Positions 8,143 through 15,368 of a stretch of DNA of 64,000 bases are shown one piece after another. Each line of letters opens with the position of its first letter. Positions within the stretch are counted from its first letter, which is position 1. The position numbers and the translations under genes were made by a program. The notes below the pieces were generated by a model that saw nothing but the letters and a program-made list of their open reading frames with translations, was not told the origin of the DNA and did not search any database. Location of the stretch: assembly GCA_963740765.1 (NCBI GenBank), contig CAVUFN010000001.1, forward strand, positions 1-64,000. Direction: 5' to 3'. The stretch is from DATLGB01 sp963740765. Lineage in GTDB: Bacteria; Actinomycetota; Thermoleophilia; Solirubrobacterales; Solirubrobacteraceae.

Positions 8143-8789
8143 TCGGGGAACACCCCGCGCGCCCAGGCCTCGACGGGGGCGAGCGTCGGCCGCAGGTCGC
8201 CGAGGATCAGCAGGACGCGCACCGTCGCCCCGATCTGCAGGTCGGCCGCATTCGGCGTCGCGCCGCCCAGGGTGCCGTCGTCGATCCAGCCGCGGATCCT
8301 CTCCACCTTCGCGGGCAAGCCCGCGAGGTCCGAGGCGAGCCGCTCGCAGGTGATCTTGTGGTACTTCCACGACGCCCGCGCGAAGCGCATGGCGAAGTCC
8401 GTGCCCGCCGGGTCGAGCGGGCCGCCGCCGGCCATCGTCCCCATCGCCTCGGGGCGGAAGTGCAGGGCGCCCCACGGCAACCGGCGACCAAGGTCCTGCA
8501 GCTCCTCGTCACCCCAGCGCTCGGCCTCGCGGACGGCGTCGCTCGGGTACAGCGACGGTGAGGGGACCAGCGACTCGAGCCGCTCGAGGATCGCCCGCGA
8601 CGTGTGCACCGGCTCACCGTCGAACAGCGCGCCCGGCACGGTGTGGGCGCCGTAGATCTCCGTCATCTTCTCGACGTGCTTGCCGTCCATCGGCCAGTCG
8701 ACGCGCTCGTACTCGACGCCCTTGAGCTTCAGGGCCGCCTCCGCGGTCATGCACGGGTGCGACGGCGGGAGCGCGTGGAGCGTGATCAT
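8094..8789 (-). CDS. Glutathione S-transferase-like protein
   Basis: 231 aa. Residues 1-75 fit a thioredoxin-fold GST N-domain (ITLHALPPSHPCMTAEAALKLKGVEYERVDW, then the cis-Pro motif HTVPGALFDGEPV and SRAILERLE). The remaining ~150 residues are the all-helical C-domain. A single Cys follows Pro near the active-site position, so it could be thiol-transferase-like. The cosubstrate in actinobacteria (mycothiol or other) is unknown. ATG at 8789 shares ATGA with the stop of the aminotransferase gene, so the two are probably cotranslated. Confidence 0.8.
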   Translation of the reverse strand: MITLHALPPSHPCMTAEAALKLKGVEYERVDWPMDGKHVEKMTEIYGAHTVPGALFDGEPVHTSRAILERLESLVPSPSLYPSDAVREAERWGDEELQDLGRRLPWGALHFRPEAMGTMAGGGPLDPAGTDFAMRFARASWKYHKITCERLASDLAGLPAKVERIRGWIDDGTLGGATPNAADLQIGATVRVLLILGDLRPTLAPVEAWARGVFPDYAGDVPAGAFPAGWI

Positions 8790-9889
8790 GCGGTCAGTAT
8801 GCGCAGCGCGGCAAGCAGCCGCTCCGTCGCCCGCTCGTCGCGCAGGGTCACGCGCACGTGCTCGTCGTCACCCCACTGCGAGCCCGACGCGACGTGGATG
8901 CGCTGCTCGGCGAGCGCGTGGGTGATCTGGGCGGCCGTCATGTCCTCGCCGCGCAGCCACACGGAGTGGGTCTGGGACTCGGGAAACGAGAACGGCGTGT
9001 CGCGCAGCGCCGTGGCGAGCCGCGCCCGCTCGGTCGCCGCCGCCGTCCGGCGCTGCTGGAGCCGCAGCCGCGCGCGCCCGTCGTTCTCCAGCGCCGCCGC
9101 GACGGCGGCCTGCGCGGGGGAGGCGACGCCCTGGCCGGGGCTCAGCACGCTCAGCAGCTCGACGTCGCTGGACGAGCCGAGCACGTAGCCGACGCGCAGC
9201 CCGGCCAGCGACCAGGCCTTCGAGAAGGACCGGAACACGAGCAGGTTCGGGACCGCCTCGAGCAGCGGCACGACCGACGCGTCCGGCGCGGCGAGCTCGA
9301 CCAGCGCCTCGTCGACCAGCACGGACACCTCGGGGCGCAGCCCCTCGGCGAAGCGCCGCAGCTCGTCGTGGTCGAGGACGTCGCCCGTCGGGTCGTTGGG
9401 CGAGCAGAGGACGACGGCCCGGGTGTCCGGTCCGACCGGCAGATCGGCGAGCGGCCCGCGCGCCGCCTCGATCGGTTGCGCGCCGGCGCGGGCGACCAGC
9501 GTCGGCAGGGGTGACCACGCCGGCCACGGGATCACGACCTCGCCGCCCGCCCCGAGCTCGCGCAGCGCGGCCTGCAGCAGCTGGCCGGCGCCATGGCCGA
9601 GCGCGACCTGGTCCTCCGGCAGGCCGTGGTGCGCGGCGATGGCGGCGACCGCCGGTCCCGACCCCGGGTACCGGTTGATCGACCGGCGCAGGGCGTAGGT
9701 GGCCGCGTTGACGAGCTCGGGGTCGGGCGGTTCGTGCCAGGTCAGCGAGGCGAGGTCGAGGTCGTCGACGCGCGAGAGCTCCTGCGAGCGCTGCTCGGCG
9801 CGGGTCCGGCGCAACCGCACCGAGTCCTCCTGCGGGGAGAGGGCCTCGAACTGGCGGTAGTAGTCGACCCGCCGCCGCAGCCGGCTCAC
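8786..9889 (-). CDS. Fold-type I PLP aminotransferase (HisC-like, class I/II)
   Basis: 367 aa. The PLP lysine lies in SFSKAWSLAGLRVGY. CSPNDPTGD matches the conserved SPNNPTG segment with the second Asn changed to Asp. VLVDEALVEL carries the cofactor Asp, and NRYPG and GHGAGQLL fit histidinol-phosphate aminotransferase relatives. The Asn-to-Asp change and the general divergence argue against plain HisC; a CobC/CobD-like or other amino acid aminotransferase is possible, and a cobalamin adenosyltransferase lies nearby. GTG at 9889 shares GTGA with the upstream membrane protein gene. Confidence 0.82.
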   Translation of the reverse strand: MSRLRRRVDYYRQFEALSPQEDSVRLRRTRAEQRSQELSRVDDLDLASLTWHEPPDPELVNAATYALRRSINRYPGSGPAVAAIAAHHGLPEDQVALGHGAGQLLQAALRELGAGGEVVIPWPAWSPLPTLVARAGAQPIEAARGPLADLPVGPDTRAVVLCSPNDPTGDVLDHDELRRFAEGLRPEVSVLVDEALVELAAPDASVVPLLEAVPNLLVFRSFSKAWSLAGLRVGYVLGSSSDVELLSVLSPGQGVASPAQAAVAAALENDGRARLRLQQRRTAAATERARLATALRDTPFSFPESQTHSVWLRGEDMTAAQITHALAEQRIHVASGSQWGDDEHVRVTLRDERATERLLAALRILTA

Positions 9890-10368
9890 GGGCCCTGGGC
9901 CGGGCCGATCGACGAGCCTGGCCCCTGGATCAGGATCAGCCACGCGAAGAACGCGCTGCCGGCGATGATCGCCGTCCACATGAAGATGCGCTGGAGGATG
10001 CCGTCCTTCTGGTCATGCCCGGCGGCGCGGCGCAGGATCCGCCACAGCCCGTCCATCCGCACGGTCACCCACAGCGTCAGCATCACGCTGAACAGCAGGC
10101 CCGCGAAGGCGACGCCGATCCCGACGAAGACGGAGTCGGTGAGGTAGTTGACCTGCGAGCCGACCCACAGCCACCCGACCGGCTGCGGCCCCCAGCAGGA
10201 GAGGACGACCAGGATCTCGAGGAGCAGCAGCAGGTTCGCGAGCATGCCGTCGACGCGCTGCCGTCGATTCTGGCCGCGAACGGGCGTGTCGCGGTACTTC
10301 AGCGGCGCGGAGCCGGGCCGGCGGCCGATGAACAGCCCGCCGGTGTCCGACGGGTCGTTACGAGGCAT
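9886..10368 (-). CDS. Small membrane protein, unknown function
   Basis: 160 aa from ATG at 10368. Three hydrophobic segments are visible: about 43-60 (MLANLLLLLEILVVLSC), 72-98 (VFVGIGVAFAGLLFSVMLTLWV) and 125-146 (FMWTAIIAGSAFFAWLILI). The N-terminal ~40 residues are polar and basic. No family recognised. It leads a coupled three-gene unit with the aminotransferase and the GST-like protein. Confidence 0.7.
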   Translation of the reverse strand: MPRNDPSDTGGLFIGRRPGSAPLKYRDTPVRGQNRRQRVDGMLANLLLLLEILVVLSCWGPQPVGWLWVGSQVNYLTDSVFVGIGVAFAGLLFSVMLTLWVTVRMDGLWRILRRAAGHDQKDGILQRIFMWTAIIAGSAFFAWLILIQGPGSSIGPAQGP

Positions 10369-10437
10369 GGACCGCGCCGGCGAGGTTGGCCAGATGCACA
10401 AGGCGGACTTTAGGGGCGCGCCGTACCGTTTCCTGCC

Positions 10438-11208
10438 GTGCGCCGTGCCCTCGTCAGCCTCACCGTCGCCACCGCGGCGATCGCGCTCGCGGCGGTCGCC
10501 TGGTGGCTGTCGTTCCGCACCGGAATCGGCCACCGCGCCGACCTTCGCCTGGTCAACCACCTCAGCGTCGTCCACACACGGCTGGAAGCGCCGTTCTCGG
10601 CGATCGCAACGCTGTGCAACTCGCTCCCGTACGCCGCGCTGGCGCTGATCGTCCTCGCCGCCGCCTACCGGACCCGCGGCCTGCAGGGGACGCTCGTGTT
10701 CGCGGCCGTGCTCGTCATCCCCAACGCGGTCACCCAGGTCCTGAAGCAGGTGACGGCGGAGAACCGCGTCGATCTGCGCACCGCGGCGTTGCACGTCGCG
10801 CCCGAATCGTGGCCGAGCGGGCACGCGACCGCGTCGGCCGCGCTGGCCCTGTGCGCCGTGGCGGTGGCTCCCGCCGGCCGGCGCGCGCTCGTCGGGTTCC
10901 TCGGGGCCGGCTTCGCCGCGGCCGTCGGGCTGGCGGTCGTCGTGCTCGGGTGGCACTTCCCGTCCGACGTGGTCGGCGGCTATCTCGTGGCGATCGCCGG
11001 CGCTGCTCTAGCCGCCGGGCTGCCAGAGCGGCTCGTCCGGCCCGTTCGCCGCCCGCGCGAGGATGAAGAGCAGGTCGCTGAGGCGGTTGAGGTAGCGGAC
11101 CGTCACGGGGTTGACCGCGTCCCCGCAGGCGATCGTGCGCCGCTCGGCGCGGCGGCAGGTGGTCCGGCACACGTGCAGCTGAGCACCGGCCGGCGTCCCG
11201 CCCGGTAG
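10438..11208 (+). CDS. PAP2-family membrane phosphatase
   Basis: 256 aa from GTG at 10438. Five or six transmembrane helices. Acid-phosphatase motifs are recognisable: a C1-like KQVTAENR, C2 SWPSGHAT and a C3-like LGWHFPSDVVGGY (the usual Arg of SR-x5-H is not evident). Enzymes of this kind dephosphorylate lipid pyrophosphates such as undecaprenyl-PP or phosphatidic acid. After the last helix (near residue 195) the frame continues for about 65 hydrophilic residues that lie entirely antisense to the adenosyltransferase gene, an unusual 201-base tail-to-tail overlap. Confidence 0.82.
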   Translation: MRRALVSLTVATAAIALAAVAWWLSFRTGIGHRADLRLVNHLSVVHTRLEAPFSAIATLCNSLPYAALALIVLAAAYRTRGLQGTLVFAAVLVIPNAVTQVLKQVTAENRVDLRTAALHVAPESWPSGHATASAALALCAVAVAPAGRRALVGFLGAGFAAAVGLAVVVLGWHFPSDVVGGYLVAIAGAALAAGLPERLVRPVRRPREDEEQVAEAVEVADRHGVDRVPAGDRAPLGAAAGGPAHVQLSTGRRPAR

Positions 11209-11556
11209 GACGAAGGACTTCAGCGGCGCGAGCGTCTCGTTGACCTCGTCGCAGCGCTCCTCGAGCCACGTGACCTGGTCCTCGCGCACGCGCAGCCGCT
11301 CGCCCTGCTTGGTCGGCGCGGCGTCCAGCGGCACCGACAGGTCCGCCCCGACGTCGAAGAGGTCGTTCTGGATCCGCTGGAGCCAGGCGTCGTGCTCGGA
11401 GCCGAGCGCCAGCGCGACGCCGATGTGCGCGTTGAGCTCGTCGACGGTCCCGTAGGCCTCGATGCGCGCGTCCGTCTTGGCCACCCGGCTCATGTCGCCG
11501 AGGTGCGTCTCGCCGCCGTCGCCCAGCTTGGTGTAGATGCGGGTGAGATTGACCAT
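11008..11556 (-). CDS. PduO-type ATP:cob(I)alamin adenosyltransferase
   Basis: 182 aa. Converts cob(I)alamin and ATP to adenosylcobalamin. Family signatures are complete: TRIYTKLGDGGETHLGD at the N-terminus (ATP-binding loop), VDELNAHIG, VCRTTCRRAERR and RYLNRLSDLLFILAR. It sits next to, and divergent from, a cobalamin riboswitch and a candidate B12 import operon, which fits a local cobalamin locus. Its last 200 bases are overlapped by the PAP2 gene on the other strand. Confidence 0.94.
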   Translation of the reverse strand: MVNLTRIYTKLGDGGETHLGDMSRVAKTDARIEAYGTVDELNAHIGVALALGSEHDAWLQRIQNDLFDVGADLSVPLDAAPTKQGERLRVREDQVTWLEERCDEVNETLAPLKSFVLPGGTPAGAQLHVCRTTCRRAERRTIACGDAVNPVTVRYLNRLSDLLFILARAANGPDEPLWQPGG

Positions 11557-11656
11557 TACGAGGGGTGCCGGAGGTTGCCCGTCGAGTGAGCGGGTTCGAA
11601 GGTCATAAGAGGCAACCGTAGGTGGGACCCCTTATCCTGTCCCGGACGACAATCTA

Positions 11657-11798
11657 GGTCGGTGGACAGGGAAGCCGGTGCGACTCCGGCGCGGACCCGC
11701 CACTGTGACCGGGAGAAGGCTCGCCGCATCCAGCCACTGAGCGTTGCTCGGGAAGGCGCGGCGAGTGGGCCCGGAAGTCAGGAGACCTCCCTCCGACC
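11657..11798 (+). promoter_or_regulatory. Cobalamin (AdoCbl) riboswitch
   Basis: Closing stem GGTCGG (11657-11662) pairs with CCGACC (11793-11798). Inside are the conserved core elements: GGGAAGCCGGTG, ACTCCGGCGCGGACCC and the B12 box GCCACTG (11699-11705), followed by TGACCGGGAGA and later GGAAGTCAGGAGACC. The order and spacing match the classical B12 riboswitch. The region to the ATG at 11838 is only 39 bases and contains the ribosome site GGAAAGGGG, so control is probably at translation initiation. B12 is expected to repress the downstream operon. Confidence 0.95.
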
Positions 11799-11837
11799 AC
11801 TCAACGCCGAAGCCCTCGTGGAAAGGGGTAGCCGCTC

Positions 11838-12935
11838 ATGAAACGCACCGGACTCGCAGGTCTCCTGTTCCTGTCCCTCGCAGTCCCCGTCGCACACGCT
11901 GACGTCAACGTCCGCGTGGAAGGCGCGACGGCGACGCTCGTCGACACCACCGTGGCCTCCACCGGCGCCGCCGTGACCAAGTCGGGTGCCACCTGCGCCG
12001 GGGACTCGGCGGCGGGCGCGCTCGACCGCGCCACCGGCGGTGACTTCGAGGCCGACAACTTCGGCGGCTCCCTGTTCGTCAGCTCGATCAAGGGGGAGAC
12101 GGTCACCTACGAGTTCGGGAGCAACCAGCGCTTCTGGGCCTTCAACCACACCAACCAGTTCTCGCAGGCGGGCATGTGCGAGTACACGCCGCCGAACGGC
12201 GACGAGCTGCTCTTCTACCCGCGCTGCGACGGCACGCCGAGCGCGGGCTGCTTCGAGGGCGCCGTGCTCGACCTCACCGCGCCGGCGACGGCCACCACCG
12301 GGGTCCCGTTCAGCGTGACCGTCCGGGAGTACACCGACGAGGGGGTCGGGTCGCCCGTGTCCGGGGCGAGCGTGGGCGGGACGACCACGGGCGCCGACGG
12401 AACGGCGCAGATCACCGCGGCCAAGGCAGGTCCGGTCGCGCTGGTCGCCACGAAGGGCAAGCAGGTGCGCGACTCCGCGACCGTGACGGTGTCCGACCCA
12501 CCCGTCTACTCGGTGCCGGACGGCCCCACCGGCACCCCGACGGTCATCCCGACCGTCGCGCCGGACACGGCGGCCCCGTTCTCGACGATCCGGGACATCA
12601 AGGAGAAGCAGGTGTTCCGCAAGCGCCGCAAGGCACCGCGGACGCTGAAGGCGACGATCACCGACGACAGCTCGCTCGAGGCGGTCCGCCTGTCCATCAC
12701 GCGCAGGCGCGGGAAGAAGTGCAGGGCGTTCAACGACAGGCGCGGGCGCTTCGTGAAGGTCAGGTGCGGCCGCCACCCGCGCTTCGACATCGGGACGGAC
12801 AAGACCGTGTCGTTCCTGCTGCCCAAGCGGCTCGGCAAGGGGCGCTACGTCTTCGACGTCGTGTCGACGGACGTCGCCGGCAACCAGGAGCAGCTCGCGC
12901 GCGGCCGCAACCGGGTGGTGTTCAAGGTCCGGTGA
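11838..12935 (+). CDS. Secreted DUF4430-like (transcobalamin beta-domain-like) protein with Ig-like domain
   Basis: 365 aa, first gene of the riboswitch operon. Signal peptide MKRTGLAGLL to VAHA (about residue 21). Residues about 22-135 match the DUF4430 layout: AGALDRATG, then SLFVSSIKGE, then FWAFNHTNQFSQAG and EYTPPNGDELLFYP (the family's W...N...G...GD core). Residues about 150-225 are an Ig-like carboxypeptidase-regulatory type domain (PVSGASVGGTTTGADGTAQI). A spacer rich in Thr and Pro leads to a C-terminal beta domain with FDVVSTDVAGN. It is probably an extracytoplasmic ligand-capture subunit; cobalamin binding is inferred from the riboswitch and the fold family. Confidence 0.85.
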   Translation: MKRTGLAGLLFLSLAVPVAHADVNVRVEGATATLVDTTVASTGAAVTKSGATCAGDSAAGALDRATGGDFEADNFGGSLFVSSIKGETVTYEFGSNQRFWAFNHTNQFSQAGMCEYTPPNGDELLFYPRCDGTPSAGCFEGAVLDLTAPATATTGVPFSVTVREYTDEGVGSPVSGASVGGTTTGADGTAQITAAKAGPVALVATKGKQVRDSATVTVSDPPVYSVPDGPTGTPTVIPTVAPDTAAPFSTIRDIKEKQVFRKRRKAPRTLKATITDDSSLEAVRLSITRRRGKKCRAFNDRRGRFVKVRCGRHPRFDIGTDKTVSFLLPKRLGKGRYVFDVVSTDVAGNQEQLARGRNRVVFKVR

Positions 12936-13612
12936 AGCGGCTCGCGGTCCTCTTCGCACTCCTGGTCGCCGCGCCGGCGCACGGCGCGCAGTTGCTCGTC
13001 GTCGGCCGCGGCGGCGAGGTCCTGCACGGGCCGCACGCGGTCAACGCGGGCGCGCAACGCGTCAGGGTCGCCGGGCACCGCTGCACGGTCGGCGCCCGCA
13101 CGCCGCTGGCCGCGCTGCTCGACAGCCGCTTGGTGCTCAAGCTGCGCGACTACGGCGCGTGCTCCAAGCGCGCCTCGGACGCGAGCGGCCTGTACGTCCG
13201 CAGCGTCGCCAGGCAGAAGGAGCGCGGCCGCGACGGCTGGGTCTACAAGCGCGGCAACAGGACGCCGTCCTCCGGGGCGGCGGACCTCGCCTCGCGCACC
13301 CGCGGACGGGTGCTGTGGTTCTGGTGCGTGAACGGCAAGAAGGGCTGCCAGCGCACGCTCGACGTCGAGCCCGCCGCCGAGACCGCTGCACCCGGCTCGG
13401 TGCTGGAGGTGACCGTGCGCGCCTACGACGACCGCGGCCGGTCCGTCCCGGCCGCGGGGGCGACGGTCACGATCGGCGGCACCGCGAGCGCGGTGGCCGG
13501 CGCGGACGGGGTCGCCGCGGTCACGCTCGGCCCCGAGACCGGCACCGTCGACGTCGTCGCGACACAGGCCAGGCGGATCCGGTCCTTCGCGGAGGAGATC
13601 TCCGTCGGATGA
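12932..13612 (+). CDS. Second DUF4430-like secreted protein
   Basis: 226 aa. GTG at 12932 shares GTGA with the preceding stop. Signal peptide VKRLAVLFALL to HGA (about 18 residues). The DUF4430-like core lies at about 40-130: TPLAALLDSR, SGLYVRSVARQ, DGWVYKRGNRTPSSGAADL and GRVLWFWCVN. A C-terminal Ig-like repeat (SVPAAGATVTIGG, GVAAVTLG) parallels that of the gene before. Several Cys residues (HRCTV, GACSK, FWCVN, KGCQR) suggest disulfides in the mature secreted form. It has no lipobox, so it may be released or bind partner proteins. Confidence 0.82.
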   Translation: MKRLAVLFALLVAAPAHGAQLLVVGRGGEVLHGPHAVNAGAQRVRVAGHRCTVGARTPLAALLDSRLVLKLRDYGACSKRASDASGLYVRSVARQKERGRDGWVYKRGNRTPSSGAADLASRTRGRVLWFWCVNGKKGCQRTLDVEPAAETAAPGSVLEVTVRAYDDRGRSVPAAGATVTIGGTASAVAGADGVAAVTLGPETGTVDVVATQARRIRSFAEEISVG

Positions 13613-14532
13613 GGCGCCTCGCGCTCATCCTCGTCGCGCTGGTGTGCGCGGGCTGCGGTCCCGGCGCGGGGTCGGAGGCCGACGCCCCGACGGGCGTCAA
13701 CACCGTCGTCACCCGTGACTTCGGGGCGAGCGAACTGCGCGACGTCGACTCCTCGAAGGTCCCGCCGGGGGAGACCGTGATGCGCTACCTGCAGCGCAAG
13801 TTCACGGTGGAGACCCGGTACGGCGGCGGCTTCGTCCAGTCGCTCGAGGGCCTGGCCGGCGGCAAGGACGCCGACGGGCGCCCGGTCGACTGGTTCTACT
13901 ACGTCAACGGGATCGAGTCCGGCGAGGGGGCGGCCGCGCGCAAGCTCACCGCGGGCGACCGCATCTGGTGGGACCGCCACGACTGGGGCGCCGCGCAGCG
14001 GATCCCCGCCGTGGTCGGCTCGTGGCCCGAGCCGTTCCTGAGCGGCCAGGACGGCAAGCGGCTCCCGCTCGTGCTCATGTGCGCCGGCGAGGAGCGCTCC
14101 TGCGACGAGGTCCAGACCCGGCTCAGCGACGAGGGCGTGACCGGCATCTCGCGCACCGGCATCGGCGCGGGCGTGGGGCAGAAGCTGCTCCGGGTCGTGG
14201 TCGGGCCGTGGGACGAGATCCGTGGCGAGCCGGCGGCGCAGTCCCTCGAGCGCGGGCCGTCCGCCACCGGCGTGTTCGCGCGCCCGTCCGGCGACGGGTT
14301 CGAGTTGCTCGACGAGCGCGGCGAGGTCGCCCAGAAGCGGACCGACTCCATCGGGCTCGTCGCGGCCACCCGGTTCCAGGACCAGCAGCCGACCTGGATC
14401 GTCACGGGCACCGACGACGCCGGCGTCGCCGCGGCCGCCGCGGCGCTGCGCTCCGACGTGCTCACCAACCGCTTCGCCGTCGCGCTGATCGACGGCAAGG
14501 CGGAGAACCTGCCGATCCGCCAGGACCCGTAA
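13609..14532 (+). CDS. DUF4430-domain lipoprotein
   Basis: 307 aa. ATG at 13609 shares ATGA with the previous stop and has GGAGGAG upstream. The lipobox VCAGC places the acylated Cys near residue 17, so it should be anchored to the outer face of the membrane. Residues about 30-125 are the clearest DUF4430 domain of the three: TVMRYLQRKF, FVQSLEGLAGG, DWFYYVNGIESGEGA and LTAGDRIWWDRHDW. The C-terminal ~180 residues form a separate alpha/beta domain of unknown identity (TGIGAGVGQKLLRVVVGPWDEI, QPTWIVTGTD). It probably holds the substrate near the ECF transporter. Confidence 0.88.
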   Translation: MRRLALILVALVCAGCGPGAGSEADAPTGVNTVVTRDFGASELRDVDSSKVPPGETVMRYLQRKFTVETRYGGGFVQSLEGLAGGKDADGRPVDWFYYVNGIESGEGAAARKLTAGDRIWWDRHDWGAAQRIPAVVGSWPEPFLSGQDGKRLPLVLMCAGEERSCDEVQTRLSDEGVTGISRTGIGAGVGQKLLRVVVGPWDEIRGEPAAQSLERGPSATGVFARPSGDGFELLDERGEVAQKRTDSIGLVAATRFQDQQPTWIVTGTDDAGVAAAAAALRSDVLTNRFAVALIDGKAENLPIRQDP

Positions 14533-14534
14533 CC

Positions 14535-15368
14535 GTGTACGCCCGGCGCTTCAGCCCGCTGCACGCCGCCCGCGCGGTGGTCGGCGCGGTGTGGTGCCTG
14601 GCCGTCGTGACCGTGGCGCTGTCGGTGCACCACCCGCTCGTCCTCGCCGTCGTGATCGCCTCCGTCGTCGCGGCCGCGTTCGCCGCTCGCGCGGGTCGGC
14701 CGGTGCTCGTCGGCGTCGCCTTCGGGATCCCGTTCGGGGTGACGGTCGTCCTGATGAACGCGCTGACCTCGCGCGACGGGCTCACGGTCATCTACCGGCT
14801 CGGCGGGCCGTTCGACGTGACGCTCGAGGCAGTCATCCAGGGCGGCGTCTACGCGCTGGTGGCGATCGCGCTGTTCGCCGTCGCCCGGCTCTACTCCGCG
14901 GCCGTCGACCCCGACGACCTCCTTCGCGCCGTCCGGCGCCTGTCCTTCGCGAGCGCGCTGACGGCCGCGCTGGCCACCCGCCTGATCCCCGTGCTGGCCC
15001 GCGACGCCCGGCGCCTGAACGACGCCCAGCGCGCCCGCGGCGGCGAGCCGGCCTCGCGGCTCGTGCTGGTGCGCGCGGTCGCGGCGGGGACGATGGACCG
15101 CGCCATCGACGTCGCCGCCACCTTGGAGACGCGCGGCTACGGGACGGGCGGGCGCGCGCCGTCGCTGCGCCGCGCGTGGTCGCGGCACGACCTCGCCTTC
15201 TCGCTGTCGGCGGTCGCACTGTTCGTGCTCGCCTACGCCGGGCACCGGCTGGCGCCGTTCGACGCCTACCCGGGCATCACCGGACCGGTCGACGCCGGCG
15301 TGCTGCTCACCTGCGCGCTGATCGCCGCCGCGATGCTGCTGCCGTTCGGGGACCGGCGCGGATGCTGA
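14535..15368 (+). CDS. ecfT: ECF transporter T component (EcfT/CbiQ family)
   Basis: 277 aa from GTG at 14535, two bases after the lipoprotein stop. Multi-span membrane protein with hydrophobic segments near 13-60, 65-85, 100-125, 222-240 and 250-268. The cytoplasmic coupling region has the two A-R-G type signatures of EcfT proteins (AQRARGG and LETRGYGTGG), which contact the ATPases. It couples ATP hydrolysis to movement of the S-component. It overlaps the ATPase gene by 7 bases (ATGCTGA). Confidence 0.88.
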   Translation: MYARRFSPLHAARAVVGAVWCLAVVTVALSVHHPLVLAVVIASVVAAAFAARAGRPVLVGVAFGIPFGVTVVLMNALTSRDGLTVIYRLGGPFDVTLEAVIQGGVYALVAIALFAVARLYSAAVDPDDLLRAVRRLSFASALTAALATRLIPVLARDARRLNDAQRARGGEPASRLVLVRAVAAGTMDRAIDVAATLETRGYGTGGRAPSLRRAWSRHDLAFSLSAVALFVLAYAGHRLAPFDAYPGITGPVDAGVLLTCALIAAAMLLPFGDRRGC

